NCBI GenBank assembly: GCA_030374805.1
Contig: JARGSG010000004.1
Span: 682,001-746,000, forward strand
Length of the DNA: 64,000 nucleotides
Direction of reading: 5' to 3'
Origin: Gracilaria gracilis
Taxonomy: Eukaryota; Rhodophyta; Florideophyceae; Gracilariales; Gracilariaceae
Shown: positions 20,952-32,430 of the stretch, piece after piece
Layout of the letters: each line of letters opens with the position of its first letter
How positions within the stretch are numbered: the first letter of the stretch is position 1
Position numbers and translations under genes: made by a program
The notes under the pieces: generated by a model
What the model saw: the letters and a program-made list of their open reading frames with translations, nothing else
Told to the model about the DNA's origin: nothing
Databases searched by the model: none

Positions 20952-23900
20952 TTGGAAGGCCCGTCGATACCGGAACGGGAAACCTTAATGGTGGAAAAAG
21001 AAGAATCAGATGTACCCAATGTGGTGTGTCTAATGAAGTACAATAACTATAAAGTTAATGCTTCAGTAAGCTTTCTCAATTACCTACAGGTCCCCGTTGC
21101 GTGTGTACTCGATACCGGCGCCGGTCCAAATGTCCTAAACGCTCGCGTCATACCCGATGCGGTCTTGCGGAACATTCGGCCTGCCCCGACTATCAACCCG
21201 CTGGTGGACGCTAATGAGCGCCCACTGCACCTTAGAGGAATGTTAACCACTGTGGTACAACTTGGAACCTTGACGGTGAAGCTCAATTTCTTTGTGGTGG
21301 ATCGTTTGGCGACAGACTGTATCCTCGGGACCAACTTTATTGACAAACATGTCAAGGCAATTTTGCCAGGGTCCCGAACGGTCGCTCTCCGTCAAGGTGG
21401 TCGTATTGCTATACTGGGTAATACGCAGACCAAAGATGGTTGGCGTAAGAAGCCGAGGTTCAATATACCCACCGAAACGGTCTCAAACAAGATACGGCTC
21501 ACCAAATTGGTTTCAATTCCGGCTATGACCCAAATGGTAGTGAACGTCTCATGCGCAGTTCCAGGATTGGTAATGCTACAGAACCATCCTAGGTTGGCAG
21601 AAAGACATCTCGCCTTGATGGCAAACGGGATTATCGACAACATCCCTAACCAAGCCTTCAAGGTGTACTTGAGTAACTTTAGCAATCACATTGTTAAGCT
21701 ACCCAAGAATACCACTATTGGAATCGCACTGCCGGCACCACAAGGGGTTTTCACGGTCTCACCTAATGTGTTGGGCGAGGTCGCCACCTCTAAGGAAGGG
21801 GGAGGAACGGATGCGCCATACCCTGCATATGCGCCCCCGTTATCGATAAATACCAAAATGGAACAGAAGATCGCCAGTACCTTTAAGGTTAGGGATCAGG
21901 AAAAGACTATGGAACTTGACCCAGTGCGGAATTGGAGAGAGGAAGTCCAGATCGGTGCGGAGAACCAGGCTCTCCGAGACCGGATCCTCAGTCTCTTACA
22001 AGAATTTGAACCCATGTGGTCGGGCCGGTTGGGCCAAATTGAGGCTACAGAGCACCGTATTGATATGGTGCCTGGCTGGAAACCCATTTACCAGCAGCCT
22101 TACCGTGCAGGTCCAAAAGCCCGGGAGGTTGAGCTCAATGAGGTCGAGAGAATGCTCCGTGAAGGTGTCATAGAACCAGCAAATGCGGACTGGGCCAGCC
22201 CTGTGGTTCTCGTCACAAAGAAGAATGATACCCGTATGCGGTTCTGTGTGGACTACAGAAGACTGAATAGTATGACCATTAGGGATTCGTACCCAATACC
22301 TAGAATGGACGAGTGTATAGATTCGTTGGGCAACGCCAAGATCTTTACTACGCTCGATGCCAATTGTGGTTATTGGCAGGTACCTATCAGGGAAGAAGAC
22401 AAGGACAAAACTACGTTTACTTGCCACGCTGGGTTATTCCGTTTTACGCGTATGCCCTTTGGGTTGCGAAATGCCCCGGCTACCTTTCAGAGGGCGTTAG
22501 ATATAATCCTTTCGAAGGTGAAGTGGAGAACCGCTCTGGTATACATCGACGATGTAATCATATATTCCAGAACGGTAGAGGAACATTTCCACCATGTTAG
22601 GGAAGTTTTGAACCTTTTGAGGGAATCTGGAGTAACGTTGAAGCTCCGCAAGTGCGAATTCTTCACCGAAGAGGTAGAATACCTTGGTCATATCATCAGC
22701 CCTGGGAGGTTAGAAGTGACGCCGCGGAATATCCGGGCCGTGCAGGAGGCGAAGCCACCCACGTCCCAGACGGAAATCCGATCCTTTATAGGTTTGTGCA
22801 ATGTGTACCGCCGGTTTATCAAGGGATTTGCCAAGATAGCGGCTCCCCTCAACAGGAAGCTGCTGAAAGGTCAACCTACAAGGTTTGAATGTCTTAACAA
22901 TGAGGAAATGGATGCGTTCGAGGCGCTGAAACATGCGCTCTTGACACCTCCCATCTTGGCATTACCCAAAGCTGGTTTAGGATACACGTTGGATACTGAC
23001 GCCTCGGACGCCCAAATTGGTTGTTGTCTTATGCAGGAGCAAGAAAACGGCGACAAACTACCTATAGGGTACTGGAGCCGTGCTTTGCACGCTGCAGAAA
23101 AGAACTACATAACAGCCGAAAAGGAATGTCTGGCAGTGGTCTGGAGCATGTTGATGCTCCGTCCCTACCTATATGGTGAAAGGTTCACGCTTCGAACCGA
23201 CCATGATGCCCTACGGTGGATACTGGGTCTGGCCGACGCATCAGGCAGACTTGCCCGATGGCGGTTACGACTTTCAGAGTTCGAGTATGACGTACAGTAC
23301 CGTCCAGGTACCAAGCACAATGTCGCAGACGCGATGTCTCGCATTACCACAGATGGTTTGGACACCGAGCCGGTAGAGAATGATATCCCATGCTTTACCA
23401 TCTCTACCAACCCTGATGGTGATACCTTAGAAGGTTACTGGACTCTACCCGAAGAGAATACGTGGTTTAGTGATGCCATCGCTCGGGAAATACTCTCCCT
23501 CGAGGAAACAGACGTCATGCCAATTACCCGCGAGGAATTCCTGAGAGAGCAAGCAAACGATGTTTATTGCCGCTCTCTCATGGACCAAGTAGGTATGAAA
23601 GACTCGAACTTTGACGTCGACCGAAATGGTTTCCTGGTGAGACGAGCTCCTATTGATGGTTCCCTTCAGAAGGTAGTGCCCAAGGTGCTGCGCCCTCGGG
23701 TGCTGTACCTAGCCAACTACCCAAGGCTATCAGGACACCCTGGAGGTACGAGAATGTACTACACCTTGAGGCAAGGGTACTACTGGCCTCATATGGCTAA
23801 TGATATATATACCTTTGTAGGTCAATGTGAATCTTGCGTACGTACCCGTGGAGGTCTCCGGAAGCGCAGGAAATACTTGAAGTTATTCCCTGCAGCGGGT

Positions 23901-25208
23901 CCTCTCGAGTTCGTCGCAATAGACCTTCTGGGTCCATTATCAAAAACCACAAGGGGATATCAGTACATCATCGTAATCACCGACAGGTTCTCGAAGCTCA
24001 CGCGAGCGATACCCTTGAAGGACACGAAATCGACGACCCTCGCGGTGGCATTCTTGAACAATTGGATCTACTCGTATGGTGCACCGCTTTATCTACTTAC
24101 CGACAATGGTTCGAACTTAGCTTCGAAGTTCTTTGAAGCTGTTTGTAACCTCTTGGGTATTAAGCACTACTTCACTACTGCCTACCATCCGCAAACGAAT
24201 GGGCAAGTGGAGCGCTTTAACCGAACACTGGTATCTAGGCTGCGACATTATACGGAAGAACACCAAACTGGTTGGGACGAGCTCGTGCAGCCCTTGACAT
24301 ATGCATATAACCTTCAGGTTCATCGAGCGACGCAAACTACGCCGTTCGATCTAATACTGTCAAGACACCGACCAGGTATTGTTGTTAAAGGGGACCCATT
24401 AGGACAAGAAGCCGCCGGAGCGCTCACACCGTCACAGGTCAAACGGAATACCCTTTTGAGGTTGAGACGTGCTCCCAAGTATGCTGAGAGCAAGCTCACA
24501 GCATCCCAGAAGCGGTACAAGGAGGACTACGACCGTAAGGTAACCCAAGTGGTAACGGCTACGCCGGGTCAATATGTCTTTATTGACCACCCTCCGAAAA
24601 AAGCTAAACCACGACCGGGTGATGAAGCTGATGATGAAGCTATTGATAGAGATATCAATTCTAAGCTTCTTCCGAAATCATCGGGACCTTTCACGGTAGT
24701 TCGGTCGACCGACCACACGGTAACGGTGAACCAAGATGGTGTAGAGAATACAATCTCTATTGACCGAATCACGGTTGCACCTCAGACGGTTCAGTCCAGG
24801 AAGGAACGCGGAGAATCCGCGCGTGACCCACAAGCGGTTGCCCGGAGGACTCAGCCCCGGGAAGACGGGACACCCATCGAGGTTAATGATGACGCACAGG
24901 GTGACGACCCAGACTACGTACCACCTGCGGGGATTACGGTTGCTCCTTCAGAGGAAACACCTACCCCTAGTGGTACCGATGCTCATCTAAACCAAAGTGG
25001 TGAAACGATACCAGCCCAGGTCTCTAATGAGTTCCCAGTGGAACGCCTTGTAGGTCACCGCCGTACCCCAGATGGTCTAAAGTACACCGTACGTTGGTAT
25101 GGCTGGGGCGCCGATGGTGACACTGCTGAGCCGCCCTCAGCCATACCACACCATTTCAGGGTAAGCTACTGGAACCGCAAAGGAGAGAACATGCCGAACG
25201 ATGGGTAA
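20952..25208 (+). CDS. pol: pol of element A (protease, RT, RNase H, integrase, chromodomain)
   Basis: An open frame of 1418 codons shortly after gag, in another frame. In order: aspartic protease with VLDTGAGPN (near 21106); reverse transcriptase with YIDD (near 22539); RNase H starting at TLDTDASDAQIG (near 22987); and integrase, with a His-Cys zinc region (near 23735-23840), catalytic segments at DLLGPLSK (near 23920) and TDNGSN (near 24100), and QTNGQVERFNRTL (near 24190). A C-terminal chromodomain follows (VERLVGH...YTVRWYGWG, near 25035-25190), which in chromoviruses guides integration towards marked chromatin. Confidence 0.93.
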   Translation: MEGPSIPERETLMVEKEESDVPNVVCLMKYNNYKVNASVSFLNYLQVPVACVLDTGAGPNVLNARVIPDAVLRNIRPAPTINPLVDANERPLHLRGMLTTVVQLGTLTVKLNFFVVDRLATDCILGTNFIDKHVKAILPGSRTVALRQGGRIAILGNTQTKDGWRKKPRFNIPTETVSNKIRLTKLVSIPAMTQMVVNVSCAVPGLVMLQNHPRLAERHLALMANGIIDNIPNQAFKVYLSNFSNHIVKLPKNTTIGIALPAPQGVFTVSPNVLGEVATSKEGGGTDAPYPAYAPPLSINTKMEQKIASTFKVRDQEKTMELDPVRNWREEVQIGAENQALRDRILSLLQEFEPMWSGRLGQIEATEHRIDMVPGWKPIYQQPYRAGPKAREVELNEVERMLREGVIEPANADWASPVVLVTKKNDTRMRFCVDYRRLNSMTIRDSYPIPRMDECIDSLGNAKIFTTLDANCGYWQVPIREEDKDKTTFTCHAGLFRFTRMPFGLRNAPATFQRALDIILSKVKWRTALVYIDDVIIYSRTVEEHFHHVREVLNLLRESGVTLKLRKCEFFTEEVEYLGHIISPGRLEVTPRNIRAVQEAKPPTSQTEIRSFIGLCNVYRRFIKGFAKIAAPLNRKLLKGQPTRFECLNNEEMDAFEALKHALLTPPILALPKAGLGYTLDTDASDAQIGCCLMQEQENGDKLPIGYWSRALHAAEKNYITAEKECLAVVWSMLMLRPYLYGERFTLRTDHDALRWILGLADASGRLARWRLRLSEFEYDVQYRPGTKHNVADAMSRITTDGLDTEPVENDIPCFTISTNPDGDTLEGYWTLPEENTWFSDAIAREILSLEETDVMPITREEFLREQANDVYCRSLMDQVGMKDSNFDVDRNGFLVRRAPIDGSLQKVVPKVLRPRVLYLANYPRLSGHPGGTRMYYTLRQGYYWPHMANDIYTFVGQCESCVRTRGGLRKRRKYLKLFPAAGPLEFVAIDLLGPLSKTTRGYQYIIVITDRFSKLTRAIPLKDTKSTTLAVAFLNNWIYSYGAPLYLLTDNGSNLASKFFEAVCNLLGIKHYFTTAYHPQTNGQVERFNRTLVSRLRHYTEEHQTGWDELVQPLTYAYNLQVHRATQTTPFDLILSRHRPGIVVKGDPLGQEAAGALTPSQVKRNTLLRLRRAPKYAESKLTASQKRYKEDYDRKVTQVVTATPGQYVFIDHPPKKAKPRPGDEADDEAIDRDINSKLLPKSSGPFTVVRSTDHTVTVNQDGVENTISIDRITVAPQTVQSRKERGESARDPQAVARRTQPREDGTPIEVNDDAQGDDPDYVPPAGITVAPSEETPTPSGTDAHLNQSGETIPAQVSNEFPVERLVGHRRTPDGLKYTVRWYGWGADGDTAEPPSAIPHHFRVSYWNRKGENMPNDG

Positions 25209-27393
25209 ACCTTAGAGGTGATGCACAGCTCTTAGGAAGGGGGAAGGCTATTTTGGCGCTTTCCCTCATTCGCTGCGCATCGCACCCACATGGTAACTGA
25301 AGCTAACTGCAACACCTAACTGGATAACTTTCATGAAGAAACTAACACCAACTGGGAGAAGTTAATCAGAGTGCATCGAAGAAACCAAGAGGGTTTGCCG
25401 GAAGACCGTGAAGGTTTAGCGATGACGTCGTACCGAACGAAGCTCGACGAGGGATGCGCTTCGAGCGTCAGCGTCGCAGCGACCCCAAAGCTGGCACGCG
25501 GCCGGCACGCGCGCGCACCTTCATGGCACGCGCCGCGCACGCATGGCTCCAAACCCAAGTGGTGAAAGTCAAAAAATTAAGGTTTTTGATAAGCGAGAGA
25601 CGCGCCCCAGATCGGCAGACCGCCGTGCTAGGTAACCGATTCGGTTTACACTATTGTCTGTAGGGAGCGTGCACCGGCATGGTCAAAAAATCTAAGTATT
25701 TTGGGCGTGCTGCGCTCCCGAATCGGCCATTCTCAGCCTCTGAAACCGCTTGGTTCCCGAGATACAGACCAAAAGGTGTTTCGGCGTTTTTGATACCGTT
25801 TGGTGGGGTAATTTCGGCGTGCAATTTTTTGATTCGCCTTGCAGGTAACCTCATGGGTCTGGTGCAGCGTGTACGCGTATGCGCGCCAAGAGGCCATGCA
25901 GAACCATCCAGGTACATTGCTGGCACTCGCGCGACGTCGCGCGCCACCCCAAGCTACTAAATCGGTACTACGTGACGCTCGCTGCGCACAGAAGTGCAAC
26001 TGCAAGGTCTACCAATTTGGTTTGAGCTGTTTATGGTAGTAGAGACACGACGGAGGATTGCGTCACCCGGATAGTGGCTGTGAAGAACCAAACCTTTGAG
26101 GTAATGACGAACGACACCCATGGGGACTGAAGCGGTTTGGAATAAACCTTAAAGGTGGAGCATGGAACTGCGCGGGAGACGTTAGTAATGCTGCGCAGCC
26201 CTTTATGGTACGATGGAAACCTTGAAGGTGTTTCAAAGTTATGGAAATCAGAAGGAGAGCATGAAATGAACCTGTATGGTACTATCGAGATCCTTTATGG
26301 AACAACCTAATCGACTGTGGTGGTAACGAAGGGTAAGGAGGCCCAACGAATGGCACATGCCAGGACCTATATGGTGACGCCCAACCATAGAGAGAGGAAG
26401 TAGACCATTACGGGATGGGAGCGAGACCAGAAAGGACATGAATATACCTCGGATGGTCTAGAAGGGAACGAGTTTTTGTGCTTACCATGAAAGTTCGTTT
26501 GCTTATGAGGTACGAAACCGATCGAGACATATGTGGTATTCTTTGAAGACAGAACGGACATGGTTCCTAGATGGTTTTCGCGCTATTTTGACCACGTTAA
26601 GGTTTCGCGCTCGTCATGGATGATCGACACCGAGGGTGGTTTGATGCACATGAAAATGGAACCCTTTGTGGCAGTACACTGCAGACGCCAACCGAGGCGG
26701 CCATCCATCCATTTTAGGGGTAGTGAATGAAACGCCGTGTACCGCTACGGGTGGGAGCCCGCACGCTGGTACCAGGGCTACCCATGTGGTTCAGATACGG
26801 ATCGGGGGTCACCATAAACGGATTCAACCTTGTCGGTCGGACGAAAAGCCACGATGGCGCGAGCCCGCGTGGACAAACCGCAAAGGGGTGCGAAGGCAAC
26901 CAGAAGGGAGAACGATGAACCAACCTCGATGGAGTCAGCCTCAGTGCCTCGAAGGGTTGGTAGTCGAACCTCGAAGGGACAGAGAGACACGCCGCAACCA
27001 AGTGGGCGCCAAAATCCTTCACGGTACACTGCCCACACGAGCTCGAAGGCGCAACCCGCCACCCCCACTGGGTATATCGACACGGTAAAAGGGTCCAAGC
27101 CGGGCAGGCAAAAAGGCAGAACCTTGGAGGTATGCAATGGGCGCGCGCCGCGCCCAAACCACCAATGGGAACGAATAGGCTGCCGTCTGTGATAACCAAA
27201 GAAGTGGATAGAGCCGCAATCGGTGATCACCAAGGTGGTGAACGGAGTACGCTCGGCGACGCAGAGCCGATGCGACGCACGGCGCGAGATGGCACGAAGG
27301 CTGCGACAGGGACCAAATTGGTACGACGATGCAACCGACTTGGTGAAGGGATCTAGGAGCCACGAGGGCGTGGCTCAGGGTAGGAAGGGGGTC
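25209..27393 (+). other. Long 3' non-coding region of element A with a recurring ACCT-N-GGT motif
   Basis: About 2.2 kb between pol and the right LTR without a convincing gene. Between about 26085 and 26600 a short motif of the form ACCTNNANGGT recurs roughly every 20-110 bases, for example near 26091, 26145, 26218, 26270, 26371, 26446 and 26561. It ends in the polypurine tract at about 27380-27393. Confidence 0.6.
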
Positions 27394-27901
27394 TGTAGTA
27401 CAATGAGACCCCAATGGGTTGGTGCCACGTGGGCCTACTGGTGCGCCTTGCTGGCTGCACTGTACCCAATTGGTATTCTGTATTTTATAATTTCTAATTT
27501 CTAATTTATAGTCTAGGATAGTTGAGCATTGCTGGCCCATGACAGTAGGTCATGGGCACAGCCGATGACGTCATGCCCGCAGGGGAGATCGGCGTCGGTG
27601 CACCTTGTATATATTGTGGTGCACCTCGCCTTCCCCCTCGGGTATTGTAAAGTCAGGGGCCACTAGGGCAGTAACTATACCATCTTGGTCACTTGCTACT
27701 CTATTACTATTCAGGTTTTACCGCGCGTCGACCTCTACTACCGTACACCTACACGGTCTAGACTAGTTGCCCCGCCGTTTGCCCCTGCGGGTTTCAGGTG
27801 CCCTACTACCATATTGGTTGTGTGTTTTTCCCCTTTAGGTTGAGCCCTCGCGCGCTCTTTCGACCAGGCGGACCCCACACCGTATCGGTATTTGTACGAC
27901 A
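27394..27901 (+). repeat. Right LTR of element A
   Basis: 508 bp, TGTAGTACA to TGTACGACA, about 97-98% identical by eye to the left LTR. Confidence 0.9.
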
Positions 27902-28545
27902 GCATATCTTGGCAAAAAGGCCAACGCTGTTGTTGTTTGCAACGAAACCTTTCCTCTGCGACCATTTCCATTCTCCCCGTACTGCAGTTCAAATGTAAGG
28001 CCGTTACTTATTTCGGAGGCATATCGCTAAATTGTCCTGACGTTCAGTTGAACAACCGCGGCAAACTCAAACTCACAAAGAAAACCCCCGCGCAGTGCAT
28101 ATCTTGTTGTTGTGTTGCCAGAGATGGACCTTTTCCGTCGCTTTGCTTTTCGATTCTGCGCTTTGTTCGCGAAGCATTTCATTAGTTGATTTGGCTCTCC
28201 TTTTGGAGCAGATAACGACAGCAGCATGCTCCTAACAATGTTGCGGCGTTCTATTTCGTCGAAAGCAGCAAAACTTTGCGCCAGATCTATATATGAATTG
28301 TTAACACACGGTGGGTGACAACGACATCTTTCAGTCATAAGGGCAAAGTGTGCTTGTGCTGATGAGTGTTGTTTCGTTGTTACCTCTTCTGTTGTGAGTG
28401 ACGCAACTTGTGATGGCAGTGGCGGGAAAGAATTTTCTTCGTCGTTGCGGTCTTCATGTTGTGGGACTGATGCTTGGATTTTGTCATCAATTTGCTCAAG
28501 ATCTTGAGCAATGAGCTCTTCGACGTCGATTTCGCCGCACTCCAT
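27902..28545 (-). pseudogene. 5' part of the broken DUF7869-like gene
   Basis: An open frame starting at 28545 has an acidic N-terminus, a Cys-rich segment (RCRCHPPC) followed by a helical stretch (SFAAFDEIERRNIVRSMLL), a basic patch (RKAKRRKRS) and YALRGGFLCEFEFAAVVQL. This order of Cys-rich segment, helix and short RY-LRG-C motif is what precedes the HADxCxGQNKNR core in DUF7869-type proteins. The frame is lost near 28030; downstream sequence up to the LTR can still be read in pieces. Together with 17381-18113 it forms one gene split by element A. Confidence 0.5.
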
Positions 28546-28599
28546 GGCACAAAATGGGCAACATGCAGCGGCATTGATGGGAAGGTGTGTTAGGTTTGG

Positions 28600-29560
28600 G
28601 TAAAGTCACGAAAGAAAAGAATGGCCGGTTTCTCGGTCTTCCTGAGTGTTTCAGGATTTGGGAGGGTTTTTTTTTGTCCCAGAAGAAACCTGGTGTATCT
28701 CAGGAACGAGATGACCAATTATTCTTGTCTTCATGTCAGTAGAAAGCTGTTTAAAAGATGAATAGAGTGATATCAAAATCTCCGATTCGGTGGAAGGAGG
28801 CATTCCGTATTATTGAAGTGGATTGCCACACAAATGCTCCCAACAAGGTCTTCTGTCGGGTCTAAAGGCAACCTGAGTAGACAATCAGAGGCGAACGCGA
28901 CGACGACACAGGCTAATCGCGAGTAGAAAGTTGGACGTCTGATCGCCAACGGCGAAATCCTCCGGTAGAAATGCCTGAATGCACTAACCTGCCGACTGAC
29001 CACGCTCGGACCGACAGTGCAGAAGATCTGCTACATCACCAAGATCAGATTGTCCAACCCGCCAGCTCCAGATCATCGATATATTGAGTTCTGCTTTCCT
29101 AAACCCCCAAATATGTTAGGCTACTGGAGAGCCTACGCTGTAGCACTTTTCGAACAAGTATGGTAGACTGAATTCACAAGACACACAGCTTTCCTCCTTG
29201 GCCATGAAAATGTCTTTGAAGAATTGTTTAATTATTCAAATCCATGTTTGTATTTCTTTACGAGACTTGAACTTGTTTTCCATTTGTATTTGTCTGTACT
29301 ATCGTTTTCATACCCATATGCTGTGCGTCTGAGTTATTTTCCTCATGAACACTTTTGTTGAGTTCTGGGTGAGTTAGTGGCATCTCACCCAATCTAGCTG
29401 GGGGTATATTGTCCGCGGGCGAGCTTCACCTGGTGTCTATTAGACAATCAAGCTCACATGTGTATCATTCATTTTCAATTAGTGCTACTAGTTTTTCTTC
29501 AATATTTCGATATAAGAAATTTTCCTTGACCCTTTTGAACCGGCCAGACTTATCTCTATT
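28600..29560. other. Non-coding stretch with a diverged copy of the ~370-bp repeat
   Basis: No gene is supported. About 28870-29075 resembles 31260-31440 and, more weakly, 31620-31800 (shared blocks such as GATCGC, GGCGAA and CGGTGGAAA-like segments), so it is probably an old copy of the tandem repeat at 31045-31942. The piece GCCAGCTCCAGATCATC near 29060 also occurs near 40083. Confidence 0.45.
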
Positions 29561-29563
29561 ATA

Positions 29564-30500
29564 CAGTGGTCGTCAAAAATATAAGCATGGTCCCGAATGT
29601 TTGACCTTTCGCCTTTCCCATTACCCAGGGCATCCATAGAGTAGTTTATTGCGTTCGGGGCCAATGGCGAACTGGCGTTTACCTGTGTAATAAAAGGTTC
29701 TAAATGTCTGCGTGTATTTAATAGATAAACCATATACAGCTCGTGCTCAAAAATAAACCAACAATTCACTTCTTTATTGATGATAAGTGTTACAACAGGT
29801 TTTAATAATTGGTTTTCTTACCATTTGCCCTCATTGAAGCCAGATAACGACAAAACATGCAACGAGCGAGCATGGTCAACCAACGCATGCAAATTTTAGC
29901 CAATTTATACAGTAGTACTGCTTCCAGCTTTTTCTTTCTGCCAAATTGGCGATTATCAGCATAAACCCGAAACCTGGGTGTACTCCATAGATTTTTAATA
30001 TGATTCAAATCAGGTGAATGCACAAGCCGCTCAAAAAGTTTAATGGCTTTATCAATACACCATGCCTTTAAGTACTCAGAAACGTGTATAAATGTATCTT
30101 CCTGCTAAAAAATACTGTTTCACTATAATTATCAATAAATGGAATTAAATAATCTTCAAGTATCTGAAAATATTATTTTAAAATCAAATATTCATGGATA
30201 AAAACTATATATCACTTAGCTTTGACACAAACCTAAGTCCAAATTATCGAACACACCAACATTACTTTTTTTGAAAAACTTTGTTCAAAGTGTGGCACTT
30301 TTTGGTAATAGTACCTTAACTATCTTACGCATCACCATTACTTTTTTCCGTCACTCTAAACAACCACGCTTTACTTATGCTCATAAAAACCATTATAGCC
30401 CATGAAATAGTAAACCTCTTTATCTTAATGACCTTAAGTCAACAAAAAGGTGGTTTTCTATTCAAGCTCATTCATTTGATAAGAAATTTGCGTTAATGTC
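29564..30500 (-). pseudogene. Tc1/mariner transposase relic with one terminal inverted repeat
   Basis: The element end CAGTGGTCGTCAAAAATATA starts at 29564 next to a TA. The minus-strand translation gives a Tc1-type C-terminus: LEDYLIPFIDNYSE (near 30120-30165), a degraded D-region, HSPDLNHIKNLW (near 29985-30020; the usual form is SPDLNPIENLW), VYADNRQF, then a stop near 29802. Upstream the reading is broken by stops and shifts, and the N-terminal part is not recognisable. A matching terminal repeat in the opposite orientation ends at 40200, so the element may have been split by later insertions. Confidence 0.7.
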
Positions 30501-31044
30501 GATTTCTTTATTTCAAGGTGGGTTTATTTTTCTAAAGAGACGAAGATTTATATCTTTTAAGGGCAATCTTTCGATACGGCACTCGTCATGTGGATTTAAG
30601 TTTGGTGGCATCGCTGAAAGATTGTAGCTGATACTAGTTTTTTCTTCTTCAAATAGCCGGCCACAGCGGATTACGACGCTTTGGTTGATTTTCCATGGCC
30701 TTAAGAGACAGTTCTGCGGCATATTAAGCTCTAATTTGAGTTTATTCTTCCGTAGTGGGTTCTTTATTCCAAGGTTTTGTTTTTTATGCACAATTGTACA
30801 TAGACTTTTTTCAAACTTGCGGTTTGGATAGTGTAACTACTAAGGACTACAATAAAGGCTACCTTTATTTGCCGCTGGGAGTGTGCGCCCGATTTTTTGT
30901 AATCGTGCGTATATTCTTCCATTGCATCATATATATTGTTTCAAGCATTGTGGTTCTGGGGAGGCTATTCAGGGGTTGAACCCGGTTTATAAGACTATAA
31001 AAGTGCCACTGTTACAATTAGAGTACAAAATACTCTTATGGACT
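30501..31044. other. AT-rich stretch, probably the unrecognisable rest of the Tc1 relic
   Basis: No gene, repeat end or motif that I can support. Confidence 0.4.
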
Positions 31045-31942
31045 TCTTACGCAGAGCTTTGTAGAACGATCTTGATGATCTTTATTTTGGATAGTGTAGG
31101 AGACACAGATCGGCAAGAGCCATATGCTCTACTGCACCGTAGGGTAAACACCTTACGCGTTCAGAGTGTCCCAGAAGGACATCTCTGCTCCTAAAAAGGG
31201 AGGGCGGGTAGCGTAAAAAGACAACTTGAAAGAACAAAGGTAGGATAAGAGAACCTGAGACGACAACAGTCGGAAAACGCGAGAAGAACTGCTAGATCGC
31301 GAGCAGAGCATTCGTTCGCTGTTGCCAAGGGCGAAGCCTTCCACTACAAGTGCCCAAAGGCGGTCCAACTGCCAAATCACTGGGCTCGGAACGACAATGC
31401 AGATTATGTGCCACATCACCCAGACTTATTATTCATAACTATCGCAACACTCTCGGAAGATCCTTTAGTTTTGGTAAAGCGAGAGACACAGAGCGGGTAC
31501 CTACCCATAGTGCTCTGCTGCTCCGTACGGCACAACCGTACGCGTTCAGTGTGTCCGACAAGGACAGCACTGCTCTCTAGGGGGGGTGAGGAGGGTACTT
31601 GAAACGAAAAGTTCGCCGCCGCCGATCGCGTGATGTGAGAGTGGAACAAAACGCAATCGACGGCGACGACGCTGCGGGACGACGGCGAAGCGGTGGAAAT
31701 TCCAGCGTAGCTAAGTAGCCACGCTGATCGCAAATTGGATCATCCTTCCGCTCACTCTCGTTCAAATAAATCCACTTCTTCGTTCCTCGAAAATCCATTA
31801 TTCATCACTATCGCAACACTCTCGGAAGATCCTTTAGTTTTGGTAAAGCGAGAGACACAGAGCGGGTACCTACCCATAGTGCTCTGCTGCTCCGTACGGC
31901 ACAACCGTACGCGTTCAGTGTGTCCGACAAGGACAGCACTGC
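31045..31942. repeat. Tandem array of a ~370-bp repeat, two and a half units
   Basis: Unit 2 (31428-31796) is 369 bp. Its first 146 bp (31428-31573) recur almost perfectly at 31797-31942 as the start of a truncated unit 3. A diverged unit 1 occupies about 31045-31427. The second half of the unit, about 31590-31796, recurs at 34080-34282 and 39981-40073, where the MULE has inserted into it. No coding capacity is apparent. Confidence 0.75.
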
Positions 31943-32430
31943 CCCCGTCCCAACTGCGATAATCGTCCGATTTGAGCCGCTCTATTGCATGACATAAATT
32001 CAAATTAGAACGTCAGTTGCATCTCAAAGAGTAACAGTTTGGTTGAGCGTAGCGATCATCACCATTAAAACTCTCGTAGCGCCAAAAAAAACCACGTGGG
32101 CAAAACAAAAAAGGGCCAGAAATGAAAGAAAAAGGTATGAGATCCTTGCTTCGCTACAACCATTTGCATCACTCAGCATTGTCTGTAAACCAAAAGATAG
32201 AGGCAACATGTAATAAGATAGAGTTAGAAGTAAATAATGGAATGTGTGTTGAGAAGTAGAGCTTTGTAAAATAATACGCGACAGGCCACCAACCGGTACA
32301 TGCAGAAGAAGTAGTTCCATTTTTCCGCTCGCTTGACAATAGAGAGCTGGGCTGACCAGGCTGAAGGCGTGAAATCGGCGCGCTTTCGAGCTCGGGGTCG
32401 TTTCCATATCGGTGGCGCGCGGCGCAGAGG
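31943..32430. other. Stretch with no supported feature
   Basis: No gene or repeat is recognised. Composition changes near 32390 to the very GC-rich DNA that follows. Confidence 0.4.

Larger units (their letters stand above)
18114..27901 (+). mobile_element. Ty3/gypsy chromovirus, element A (looks whole)
   Basis: A 9.8-kb element with two 508-bp LTRs (18114-18621 and 27394-27901), a primer-binding site just after the left LTR, a polypurine tract (GTAGGAAGGGGG) just before the right LTR, and long open gag and pol frames. The order protease, reverse transcriptase, RNase H, integrase, chromodomain places it in the chromovirus branch. The LTRs differ at about a dozen positions by eye, mostly in the first 60 bases, so it is fairly young. 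The five bases on each side (ACGTT and GCATA) are not a target duplication. No breaks were noticed in gag or pol. Confidence 0.93.
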
